Source: Candidatus Zixiibacteriota bacterium
Lineage (GTDB): Bacteria; Zixibacteria; MSB-5A5; JAABVY01
DNA: 8,293 nucleotides
Direction: 5' to 3'
Assembly: GCA_011777135.1 (NCBI GenBank)
Contig: JAABVY010000340.1
Span: forward strand, 1 to 8,293
This document shows positions 1-6,243 of the stretch, piece by piece. Position numbers and translations under genes: made by a program. Position 1 is the first letter of the stretch; every line of letters begins with the position of its first letter. The notes beneath the pieces were generated by a model that had not been told where the DNA came from, ran no database searches, and saw only the letters and a list, made by a program, of their open reading frames with translations.

Positions 1-353
1 TGAATTAAGGCAGCATGCTTAATTGTCTCGAATATCTCTTCCATCGAATCGCCCACGGGCAGTACAAAGCAGGCCGAAAGCTGTCCCAGGGGACGCCCGG
101 CGTTCATCAGGGTCGGCGAATTGGGCATAAATTCGCGGCTGGCAATGGCATTATAATAACGTTCCTCGACCCGCTTGACCGCGGGATCATCCACTCCGTA
201 CTTATATTCGGCCTTGGCGATATGCCTGGCTACGCGGGTAAACAGCTCTTTCGGCGATTCAACAACTTTCCCTTCATCATCCTTGATAAGGTATCGCCGT
301 TCCAATACCTTCATCGCATTTTCGGTCAGACCCAGCTGTCTGTCGATATGCAT
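1..353 (-). CDS. nrdJ: Adenosylcobalamin-dependent (class II) ribonucleotide reductase, N-terminal part
   Basis: Reduces ribonucleotides to deoxyribonucleotides in the cytoplasm, using a B12-derived radical and therefore not oxygen. Only the first 117 complete codons lie in the window; the frame stays open to the left edge. An N-terminal helical segment (residues 1-70) leads into the hallmark FMPNSPTLMNAGRPLGQ (residues 75-91) and LSACFVLPVGDSMEEI (92-107). C95 matches the first cysteine of the redox pair in class I/II reductases, and SPTL/NAG is the substrate-binding segment. The start is fixed by a strong AGGAGGAGG ribosome site (positions 368-360) six bases before the ATG. It follows thyX by 14 bp, so the two are almost certainly co-transcribed. 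No B12 riboswitch can be seen in front of it. Class II is preferred over class I because of the start and the wording of the motif; the radical-site and C-terminal cysteines lie outside the window. Confidence 0.9.
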   Translation of the reverse strand, partial: MHIDRQLGLTENAMKVLERRYLIKDDEGKVVESPKELFTRVARHIAKAEYKYGVDDPAVKRVEERYYNAIASREFMPNSPTLMNAGRPLGQLSACFVLPVGDSMEEIFETIKHAALI

Positions 354-359
354 ATTTTC

Positions 360-368
360 CCTCCTCCT
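360..368 (-). promoter_or_regulatory. Ribosome binding site of nrdJ, touching the thyX stop codon
   Basis: On the minus strand the sequence reads AGGAGGAGG, six bases before the nrdJ ATG. Its first base is the last base of the thyX TAA. A terminating ribosome would therefore sit directly on this site, which favours coupled translation of the two genes. It also decides the nrdJ start. Confidence 0.7.
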
Positions 369-1051
369 TAATCGGAAACCTGCCGCGCTGTGCAGTTTTC
401 CTCATCTATTTCAAAATCCCAAAAGACTATCGGGGCTTCCTTCTTCAATATCTTCAAAATCTCCAGACAAATTCTGCGGATTTCCCAGTGCGCGCGCTCA
501 TGACACCTGATCTTGCAGATATGGCGCCATTCACGGAAATTCGCAGTCATCACAATCTCCGAGGTAATTCCGCCCGGGAGAATATAGCGTGCATCCTCCT
601 TGGGCACACCCGCCTCGAGCATCTGCTCATAGAGCTCATGGGTCTCTTTGGCAAGCTCCAGATATTTCTCGGCGAAACCATTTTCCTTCATGCTTTCCGG
701 GACCACCACCTCGAACTGCTTGCGCACGCCGTACTCGACATAACGCTGCGATTCCTGTGAGGGTGAAGCCACACGGTGGCGCACGAATTCATGTGTGAAT
801 GTCCGCGATCCACCTTTGATACGAAATGTGGCGGAGGCATGTTCCAGAACAGAATGATGACCTTTACGAATTACCTTCTTTATCAGGTCCTCTGTGGAAG
901 CGGGCGGATTATACCTGTGGAAAGAGAGGTAACATGTACGGCAGGCGCGCTCGATTACGTCCTCCCCATCCGGAGTAATCGCCATCAGTATCACCTCAGG
1001 CACCGCTTCTTTGGCTAATTTTTCCATAACATTCTCTTTCAATTCTTCCAT
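368..1051 (-). CDS. thyX: Flavin-dependent thymidylate synthase ThyX
   Basis: Makes dTMP from dUMP using methylenetetrahydrofolate, FAD and NADPH; it replaces ThyA in organisms that lack classical thymidylate synthase. The protein is 227 residues from the ATG at 1051, the usual ThyX length. The signature RHRxxSxxxxSxRY is present as RHRVASPSQESQRY at about residues 91-104. Other family marks are HHSVLEH (about 65-71), ARYILPGG (154-161), and NFREWRH...IRCHERAHWEIR (171-192), which supplies dUMP- and FAD-binding residues. A TTG three codons upstream (1060) and an ATG at 1027 are alternative starts. No start has a strong ribosome site, so the N-terminus is uncertain by a few residues. It is the first gene of a thyX-nrdJ operon, linking thymidylate and deoxynucleotide supply. 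No frameshift or missing key residue was seen. Confidence 0.96.
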   Translation of the reverse strand: MEELKENVMEKLAKEAVPEVILMAITPDGEDVIERACRTCYLSFHRYNPPASTEDLIKKVIRKGHHSVLEHASATFRIKGGSRTFTHEFVRHRVASPSQESQRYVEYGVRKQFEVVVPESMKENGFAEKYLELAKETHELYEQMLEAGVPKEDARYILPGGITSEIVMTANFREWRHICKIRCHERAHWEIRRICLEILKILKKEAPIVFWDFEIDEENCTARQVSD

Positions 1052-1287
1052 GACACCCAATCCAATCTTTTATTTTTTACATCCCCTGTAAATCATTTTG
1101 ATATCGCAACTTGTAATTTTGCGAAAAAAAGCCCTCAGTGGGGGTTGATTTTTTATAATTATTATGAGAATCTAAGTAAGCTTATAGCTTTTACTTAAAG
1201 AGATACTTTAACCAAACTCTCGCGGTGCTTAAAATAAAATCTAAAATAGGTTCAGTCAAGCAAAATATTAAAAAAATGTTAAAAAAA

Positions 1288-1303
1288 ATACAATATATTG
1301 TAT
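1288..1303. repeat. 16-bp perfect palindrome with a nearby repeated half
   Basis: ATACAATATATTGTAT reads the same on both strands. Its right part, TATATTGTAT (1294-1303), recurs in direct orientation at 1326-1335, exactly 32 bp away, about three helical turns. The spacing and symmetry suit a dimeric DNA-binding protein with a second partial site, but the region is so AT-rich that chance symmetry is possible. Confidence 0.45.
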
Positions 1304-1398
1304 ATCAACCGATTATAGACCACATTATATTGTATTTTATGCATTCTGGAAATATCCGATTTATAAGGTCAATTTTTAAGCTGTTGCCCTTATTGGAA

Positions 1399-1475
1399 TT
1401 GCAGTGTTGATGGATTAAGAGGTATAATTTTCGCATGCCGGGGAGTTCGATCGACTGATTCTAAGCTATTATAAT
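1399..1475 (+). promoter_or_regulatory. Candidate promoter zone for the 1580-2465 operon
   Basis: Two exact TATAAT hexamers lie here. The one at 1423-1428 has TTGCAG (1399-1404) 18 bp upstream as a partial -35. The one at 1470-1475 has only a poor -35 (TTCGAT, 1446-1451). Either could drive the genes at 1580 and 1866; transcription has not been shown from sequence. Confidence 0.3.
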
Positions 1476-1579
1476 TAAGTGGCTTATGACTTTCTGTGAG
1501 TCTCCGACCATTAAACCAGTCCAGACTTTTGCCGATTTAGACTCTTATCTGATGAATATGGCCAGGAAAGGAGGTTCGA

Positions 1580-1888
1580 ATGCATCCGGGTCTTATCGGC
1601 GGGATTATAGGCGGAGCGATCGGGCTCTTGGGCGCGGTTTACGGTACCTGCAATAGTGTCAAACATGCCGGCAGCAGAAGAGAGAAAATATTTATAATCA
1701 GAGCCGCTATTTATATGACGGCAGGTCTGGCGATTTTTCTGTTTTTACTCTTGTCACTGAAGACGCCCTGGAGATTTTTATTATGGGGCGTTTACGGGAT
1801 TGCGTTGCCGCTCGGGATTGTGTATATAAATAAGAAGCAACAGTCAATCCGACAGGAGGAAAGCATTGAAACTGAGAAAAAGATATAG
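1580..1888 (+). CDS. Small three-helix membrane protein of unknown function
   Basis: A 102-residue protein that I do not recognise. It has three likely membrane helices, at about residues 4-22, 38-60 and 65-83. The first is unusually rich in glycine (GGIIGGAIGLLG), a glycine-zipper-like pattern that favours close helix packing. The loop between helices 1 and 2 is positive (KHAGSRREK) and the tail from about 85 is charged, so both are probably cytoplasmic. The start is well supported by AAGGAGGT at 1568-1575, five bases before the ATG. Its last 23 bp overlap the next gene, and the ribosome site of that gene lies inside this one, so the two are translated together. It could be an accessory to the lipoprotein downstream; no enzymatic motif is visible. 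Confidence 0.8.
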   Translation: MHPGLIGGIIGGAIGLLGAVYGTCNSVKHAGSRREKIFIIRAAIYMTAGLAIFLFLLLSLKTPWRFLLWGVYGIALPLGIVYINKKQQSIRQEESIETEKKI

Positions 1889-2465
1889 AGCTGTTTTTGC
1901 TGCATTATCAATTATATTTTTGCTGACACTGGTCCTGTCCTGCGGGAAGGGGCTGGAGGGAAAAATCAAGGCCTATGAAGATGCCATAAACAGCCATGAT
2001 GTCGAGGCTGTGCTGGCCTTTTATGCCGAGCCGGTGACTATCGAGATGGGCCGGGTTTCCAGTCCCCTGACAGAAACCGAACTTCGTCCATTGGCGGAAT
2101 GGGATTCGATTGTGAATACTGAGGTTTCCTTTACGGTTAAAGAAACTCGAGGGGATACTGTTTACTGCACCAAGACCGAAACCAATGACTGGTATAAAGC
2201 TTTCACCATAGATACCCTCTATTTTGATCCCTGGATTGCTGTATTTGAGGATGGCAAGATCAGGCAAATCACCTATGTCCACACCCCGGAGAGCATACGC
2301 AGAATGGCCGAGGCCTACAAATCCTTCTACGATTGGGCCTATGAGGAACGTCCCATCAAACTGAAGGAGCTCATGCCGGAGGGGCAGCCGATCCGCGGGG
2401 TCACCAGCGCCAAAAAGTGGATGGAAATCCTAACTGAGTGGCGAGAGGAGACGGGCGGGATATAA
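1866..2465 (+). CDS. Lipoprotein with a probable NTF2/SnoaL-like domain
   Basis: A 199-residue exported protein. Residues 1-25 form a lipoprotein signal peptide: basic MKLRKRYR, then a hydrophobic core, then LVLSC with C26 as the probable lipidated cysteine. The mature start, KIKAYEDAINSHDVEAVLAFYAEPVTI in two pieces (from about residue 33), has the opening-helix pattern of NTF2-like/SnoaL folds. The following strands (VSFTVKETRGDTVYC, WIAVFEDGKIRQITYV) fit the same alpha+beta barrel. These domains bind small ligands or act as scaffolds, so no activity can be assigned. It starts at TTG with an excellent AGGAGG ribosome site about seven bases upstream; no downstream ATG would keep the signal peptide. 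It overlaps the previous gene by 23 bp, which implies coupled expression. Its stop codon directly abuts the stop codon of the convergent gene on the other strand. The fold call is by pattern only. Confidence 0.82.
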   Translation: MKLRKRYRAVFAALSIIFLLTLVLSCGKGLEGKIKAYEDAINSHDVEAVLAFYAEPVTIEMGRVSSPLTETELRPLAEWDSIVNTEVSFTVKETRGDTVYCTKTETNDWYKAFTIDTLYFDPWIAVFEDGKIRQITYVHTPESIRRMAEAYKSFYDWAYEERPIKLKELMPEGQPIRGVTSAKKWMEILTEWREETGGI

Positions 2466-4382
2466 TTATTCCTGAATTATTACGGCTATTTCATCCTTAC
2501 TGGTTTCTGTAATTTCATCGAACATACCTTTCAAATCAGGATATTCCAAAGGAAGAAATTTAGCTTTATTCAGCTTGAAATATGCCATAACCGAAATCGA
2601 ATTTCCCGAGGCCAGACATGTTCTGATATATTTACCGCAGTTCTCGACTTTATTTATAGCCACCGGCAGATCCGCAACTTCGATTTTCTCAGGCAGATTG
2701 ATTACAATATTATGTGAAACTGTAAATTCATACTGAAAATCAATGGGGAATTGCCTTTTCTCACTTTCGAAAGGATTATCCACGAGAGGAAGCAGACAAG
2801 GGGAAACCAGCATGTTTTCTCCCAGTTTGGTGCAGAATTCCGGGAATTCCAGAACCAGTTTCATGCTCAGGCTGTCACCCTCCGGATAGTAAGTAGTTAA
2901 CGCTTCATGGACCTGATAATTATGCTCGAGTTTTTCCATCAGGCCCTCAGCAATTTGCTGCTGAGAGACTGTGTCTACCAGATATTCATCATATTTGGCA
3001 TTTTCATATCCCTGAACGCAAATGAAAGTGGAGCATATTGCCGAACCATCTTCCCGGAGATTAATTATCCCGCTTAATTGAGTAGAACTTGTGCGGTCAG
3101 CGTGCGGCATGAGGCTGATCGGCCGCGATGCAGCACCATCGACAAGCAGTCCTCTTTTAATAAGGTCATAGGCGGGCACAAATGGAAAAGCCACTGCTTT
3201 CTCTCCTGCATCCAGGATATATTCCCCTCCACCCAGATCCACATAGCAGATTAAATGGTCAAATTGACTCAACTGCACCAGACTTGGATTGAAATTGCAG
3301 AATCCGCGCGTACCGATTAAAAGTGGGTGCGCTTTGAATCCGGACTGCTGCAACAATGCAGTCAGGAGCAGATTTTTAGCCGTCTGGGGACCGGATTTGT
3401 CTTTCAGCAAATCGGAGCATTTACAATCGAGAAAGTCGTAGAGCCCTCCACCCCTGGTGCCAATCGAATCCCGTACAAAATCATATAAGCATCTGATTTT
3501 TTCGTCATCCGATACAGCATTGGCAGTCAGCATATCTGCCAGTTCTCCGATTTCATCTTTATTATTTATGAAATCTACAAATAGTTCGCTAATCCGTCCA
3601 CCAACTTCATCCCAGCTATTGAGAAAACTAACTCTCGTCCTTCCATCATTGAATTCTATTAACTGGAAATACAGACCAGCCATATAATTTGTGACTGATC
3701 CGGCTAATGGCTCGGCCTTTGCGGGCATCAGACTATCAAGCTCCCATGTAAACTTTTTCATTGTGACATCAAAGACCCTGATATCTTCGGCCTGGGGTTG
3801 CTGCTTATCAAGCGGTAGATTTGTGCCCCTGGCATTGTAAGTGAAGCCCGGGTAAAGGGTGACGGAGAAAATCGATTTCAGCGTATAAATCTCATTCTGG
3901 AAATACCAGGGTTCGAGAATATGAAATCTCTGATGAAACATCTGATATTGATACTCGAGGATAACGCCATCCGTAATTGCCGGGAATGTGAAGGTCAGTG
4001 TTTTCAAATCGCCGGCTTTCTTCTCGAATTTGTCCTTGACTTTCTTCTTATCGCCACTGGGCAGAATTGTATGTGCTTTGAATTTACTGAATTTATCGCC
4101 GTCATAGTAACTTATATCAATGCTGGCGACATCATCAATATTGTCTTTATCAAAAACCTTGATGCGCACATGTCTCATCACTGTTATGCCTTCAAGGTCA
4201 ACCTTCATATCACCATTGTCGAAAATAATCATGGCCGGTTCATCGGCAATCTCCAGCGGCTGCTCGAGAGCCCATTCCCACTCCTCAACTTTGCCCCACT
4301 CCTGTGCTGATATATGCCCGAATGTGTAGATTACTAAGAAAGTCAAAAGCAGCACTGTTCTGAAAAACGATATGGCGGACAT
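2466..4382 (-). CDS. Secreted DUF3857 / transglutaminase-like protein, catalytic Cys missing
   Basis: A 638-residue exported protein with the usual order of this family: signal peptide (residues 1-26, ending ISA before Q27), N-terminal DUF3857 beta domain (about 45-225), transglutaminase-like core (about 285-400), and a C-terminal beta domain (about 430-610). In the core, KSGPQTAKNLLLTALL (329-344) aligns with the family pattern GDCKDxxxLLxALL, which puts Q333 where the catalytic cysteine should be. The histidine (FDH, H376) and aspartate (ILDA, D391) are kept. The domain is therefore probably a non-catalytic binding or structural module. Cysteines C318-322 (DCKC) lie nearby but do not fit the active-site position. 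The start is supported by GGGGGAGGGA just upstream. It likely acts in the periplasm or at the outer membrane; its substrate is unknown. It is divergent from the barrel gene at 4592, sharing its promoter zone, and converges stop-to-stop with the lipoprotein gene. Confidence 0.88.
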   Translation of the reverse strand: MSAISFFRTVLLLTFLVIYTFGHISAQEWGKVEEWEWALEQPLEIADEPAMIIFDNGDMKVDLEGITVMRHVRIKVFDKDNIDDVASIDISYYDGDKFSKFKAHTILPSGDKKKVKDKFEKKAGDLKTLTFTFPAITDGVILEYQYQMFHQRFHILEPWYFQNEIYTLKSIFSVTLYPGFTYNARGTNLPLDKQQPQAEDIRVFDVTMKKFTWELDSLMPAKAEPLAGSVTNYMAGLYFQLIEFNDGRTRVSFLNSWDEVGGRISELFVDFINNKDEIGELADMLTANAVSDDEKIRCLYDFVRDSIGTRGGGLYDFLDCKCSDLLKDKSGPQTAKNLLLTALLQQSGFKAHPLLIGTRGFCNFNPSLVQLSQFDHLICYVDLGGGEYILDAGEKAVAFPFVPAYDLIKRGLLVDGAASRPISLMPHADRTSSTQLSGIINLREDGSAICSTFICVQGYENAKYDEYLVDTVSQQQIAEGLMEKLEHNYQVHEALTTYYPEGDSLSMKLVLEFPEFCTKLGENMLVSPCLLPLVDNPFESEKRQFPIDFQYEFTVSHNIVINLPEKIEVADLPVAINKVENCGKYIRTCLASGNSISVMAYFKLNKAKFLPLEYPDLKGMFDEITETSKDEIAVIIQE

Positions 4383-4500
4383 GCTTCCCTCCCCCGATAC
4401 AATGCCCCTGGGTCATGCGCAGTAATAAAACGTATCCCCTCTGCAGCCATTGCCCCCGGATGCACAAATTTTATGTTGATGGTTGTTTTCTACCGAAAAT

Positions 4501-4529
4501 AATTTAATTTGCTGATTGATATTTGTCAA
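4501..4529 (-). promoter_or_regulatory. Candidate promoter of the DUF3857 gene
   Basis: On the minus strand a perfect TTGACA (4529-4524) is followed after 17 bp by TAAATT (4506-4501), a four-of-six -10. It would give a 5' leader of about 110 bases before the ATG at 4382. The -35 overlaps the -35 of the opposite promoter. Confidence 0.45.
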
Positions 4530-4551
4530 TAATTGTTTATATGATTATTAA
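4523..4551 (+). promoter_or_regulatory. Candidate promoter of the outer-membrane protein gene
   Basis: TTGTCA (4523-4528, five of six) and TATTAA (4546-4551, four of six) are separated by 17 bp. An alternative pair, TTGATA (4516-4521) with TATATG (4538-4543), lies just upstream. The sequence ATTGA-N6-TCAAT (4515-4530) forms a small dyad over the -35 and may be an operator. Confidence 0.42.
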
Positions 4552-4591
4552 CTGAGATAACAAAAAATAGAGATTAAAAGGGAATATTGTG

Positions 4592-5344
4592 ATGAGCAGA
4601 AAAAAAATACAAATTGCCATACTTATGCTGTTAGTTATGCTATTGGCATTCTCAAATCTATCCGCGCAATGGGAAATCGATCTCGAATTTGGACCGGTGT
4701 TTAACGGATACAATGATGTGCAGATTCCCAATGATGAAACGGGGACGCGATTTTCATTGACAGATGATCTCTCGGTCGATCCCGATTTCTTTTTCAGGAC
4801 ACGGGTGTCGTTTATAATTGAGGGAAGGCATGTGATATCGGGTTTTGCGGCGCCGTTACGGCTGGATGCCGAAGGAAGCGTGGATGAGGAGATATTGTTC
4901 GAGGGCACGACATTTCCCGCCAATACCGATCTGCGCGGATTTTATCGCTTCGATTCATATCGTCTGACATATCGATACAATTTCATCAGAGAGCCCGACC
5001 TGACAATCGGTTTGGGGTTCACTGCCAAGGTGCGTGATGCCGAGATCAGGATCGAATCGGAAGATCAGATTGCCTCCAAGACTAACACCGGATTTGTGCC
5101 GCTGATAAATTTCAAGATCGACTGGCTCTTAGCCGAAAGGTTCGGGCTTTTATTCGCCGGTGATGCGCTCGCGGCGCCTCAGGGACGTGCTGAAGATGTC
5201 ATACTGGCGCTGAAGTATCATATCGATGAGAACCTTGCGCTCAAATCGGGTTACCGGATTCTGGAGGGCGGCGCGGATGTCGATGATGTCTACACTTTCG
5301 CGCTGCTGCACTATATTTCCTTCGGCCTGATTCTCAGCTTTTGA
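4592..5344 (+). CDS. Outer-membrane beta-barrel protein
   Basis: A 250-residue exported protein. The signal peptide is MSRKKIQ, a hydrophobic core, and NLSA before Q26. The rest alternates polar and hydrophobic residues in strands of 8-12 (WEIDLEFGPVF, FFFRTRVSFII, YRLTYRYNFI, LTIGLGFTAKV, LALKYHI, LALKSGYRIL) and ends HYISFGLILSF. The C-terminal phenylalanine at the end of a last amphipathic strand is the usual BAM insertion signal. The size fits a small barrel of roughly eight to ten strands; I cannot name the ligand or subfamily. ATG 4592 is preferred; a GTG one codon upstream (4589) is possible, and AAGGGA at about 4577-4582 could serve either. The gene is divergent from the DUF3857 gene with overlapping promoters, which suggests a shared signal or function at the envelope. 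No clear intrinsic terminator follows it. Confidence 0.88.
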   Translation: MSRKKIQIAILMLLVMLLAFSNLSAQWEIDLEFGPVFNGYNDVQIPNDETGTRFSLTDDLSVDPDFFFRTRVSFIIEGRHVISGFAAPLRLDAEGSVDEEILFEGTTFPANTDLRGFYRFDSYRLTYRYNFIREPDLTIGLGFTAKVRDAEIRIESEDQIASKTNTGFVPLINFKIDWLLAERFGLLFAGDALAAPQGRAEDVILALKYHIDENLALKSGYRILEGGADVDDVYTFALLHYISFGLILSF

Positions 5345-5437
5345 ATTTATAGCTTATTCCACTTGAAATCTGGCGTGATAAATTTGTGCAGGCTGACTAA
5401 GAAACGCACTTTTGCCGCCTGAAAAATCATCGTCCTC

Positions 5438-5476
5438 ATTACGAAAATTGTAACAAAACAAACATGTTTTCGTAAT
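5438..5476. repeat. 10-bp perfect inverted repeat with 19-base spacer
   Basis: ATTACGAAAA (5438-5447) and TTTTCGTAAT (5467-5476) are exact reverse complements. No T run follows, so it is not an ordinary terminator. It lies about 85 bp before the small membrane gene at 5562; TAATAT (5473-5478) at its right end resembles a -10 box, so an operator role is possible. The rest of 5345-5561 shows nothing else I can support. Confidence 0.6.
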
Positions 5477-5561
5477 ATTGCCTGTAAATCAAAAGACGGG
5501 GCATTGAAAAGGTAAGAATCAAAGTGTTAACAGACCGGAAGAAGAATCGAGGTGATGTGAA

Positions 5562-5783
5562 ATGCGGATTTTGACATGGGTAATCCACAATCCGCTCAGG
5601 TTTGCAAGCCTGGCATTGATGTTCGGGGGCGCGGTTGCCGTGGTGGTGGGAGCGGTAACTCTGGCATCGAGCGCCTCGGTTGCAGTGGGATCGGCATGGC
5701 TGTTCGGGGGACTCCTGATCTACCTGAGCGGATCCACCGTCAACCGATATCTGCGAGGTGATTTCTATTATCAAAGATTGTAA
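5562..5783 (+). CDS. Small two-helix membrane protein of unknown function
   Basis: A 73-residue protein that I do not recognise. It has two likely membrane helices, at about residues 14-34 (with GGAVAVVVGAV) and 39-58 (VAVGSAWLFGGLLIYLSG), joined by a short small-residue turn (TLASSA). Both ends would face the same side; the positive C-terminus (NRYLRGDFYYQR) suggests the cytoplasm. The ATG at 5562 is supported by GAGGTGA about six bases upstream. It stands alone, with 217 bp before it holding a long inverted repeat, and a strong terminator about 75 bp after it, so it is probably a single-gene transcript. Glycine and alanine spacing in both helices suggests helix packing or oligomerisation; no enzymatic motif is present. 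Confidence 0.75.
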   Translation: MRILTWVIHNPLRFASLALMFGGAVAVVVGAVTLASSASVAVGSAWLFGGLLIYLSGSTVNRYLRGDFYYQRL

Positions 5784-5856
5784 TGTTTGAAAAGATCAAA
5801 AATCCTCACTCAGGAAGGAGAGAGCTTTGATAGATGAACCACGTTGCAGCTATCAT

Positions 5857-5898
5857 AAGCGATGAATCGGAAAAAACCAGAGATTCATCGCTTTTTTA
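5857..5898 (+). terminator. Strong intrinsic terminator
   Basis: AAGCGATGAATC (5857-5868) pairs perfectly with GATTCATCGCTT (5882-5893) over 12 bp around a 13-base loop, and the stem runs into a T6 tract (5892-5897). It most likely ends the transcript of the small membrane gene at 5562-5783. Confidence 0.9.
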
Positions 5899-5902
5899 TT
5901 TG

Positions 5903-6065
5903 CCGTTAGTTCACCGCCTTCGGCTAAGGAACTGACGGAACGACTGGGTGGCACGTCCAAACTGGCTTTGGGCGTGTTTCTTGATGATCCAGGAGATCTC
6001 ACAGCTTTGCCTTGGCGCTCACAAGTCAAATTTTCCTACCCAAATGAATTTGGGCAGGCCACCCA
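5903..6065. repeat. Nested inverted-repeat element with three hairpins
   Basis: Hairpin A: CCGTTAGTTC (5903-5912) pairs with GAACTGACGG (5929-5938), with one G-U pair. An outer 8-bp perfect inverted repeat, TGGGTGGC (5945-5952) and GCCACCCA (6058-6065), encloses hairpin B (CACGTCCAAA / TTTGGGCGTG, about 5952-5977) and hairpin C (CCTACCCAAAT / ATTTGGGCAGG, about 6035-6058). The two ends are imperfect inverted copies of each other over about 32 bp. This looks like a dispersed palindromic repeat or MITE-like element, or a structured RNA. The remaining 6066-6243 shows no gene or clear structure. Short open frames cross the element but have no good start. Confidence 0.55.
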
Positions 6066-6243
6066 TACGGCAAATCATTTTCAAATTTTGCAGAGAGCAT
6101 AAGGACGTACGCCTGTCCGGCTGACTGAAGGCCCCGCACAATCTTTTAGACTTCTCATAAATCCATACCCCTCAAAAAAATAGTCCCCCTGTTCAAAAAT
6201 TCACCTGCGGGGATTCAGATACTGGCGGGATAGTCCGATATGT

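Larger units (their letters stand above)
1052..1579. other. AT-rich divergent intergenic region
   Basis: About 530 bp without a convincing gene between thyX (leftward) and the membrane protein gene at 1580 (rightward). The part from about 1140 to 1400 is conspicuously rich in A and T, with long A runs. It holds a 16-bp palindrome (1288-1303) and two TATAAT hexamers (1423-1428 and 1470-1475), annotated separately. On the minus strand, near 1126-1147, a weak C-run/G-run hairpin is followed by seven Ts in the thyX leader; the stem is too short and mismatched to call. No tRNA or known riboswitch fold was recognised. Confidence 0.6.

Noticed and set aside
1126..1147. Possible terminator or attenuator in the thyX leader (C run, G run, then T7 on the minus strand)
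   Set aside because: The stem has only three strong pairs next to a mismatch; too weak to call.
1225..1410. A 61-codon open frame on the plus strand starting at GTG
   Set aside because: It lies in a strongly AT-rich spacer, has no ribosome site, and its composition (Ile/Lys-rich) reflects AT bias, not a recognisable protein.
1566..1585. GGTTCGAATGC resembling a tRNA T-loop
   Set aside because: It is the ribosome site and start of the gene at 1580; no acceptor, D or anticodon arms are found around it.
5362..5430. Possible terminator after the barrel gene (GTGC/GCAC followed by TTTT; CAGGC/GCCTG)
   Set aside because: Stems of four or five pairs with long loops are not convincing.
5866..6100. 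Open frames across the nested palindromic element, giving plausible peptides
   Set aside because: They lack good starts and ribosome sites, more than one frame is open over the same bases, and hairpin structure explains the sequence better.
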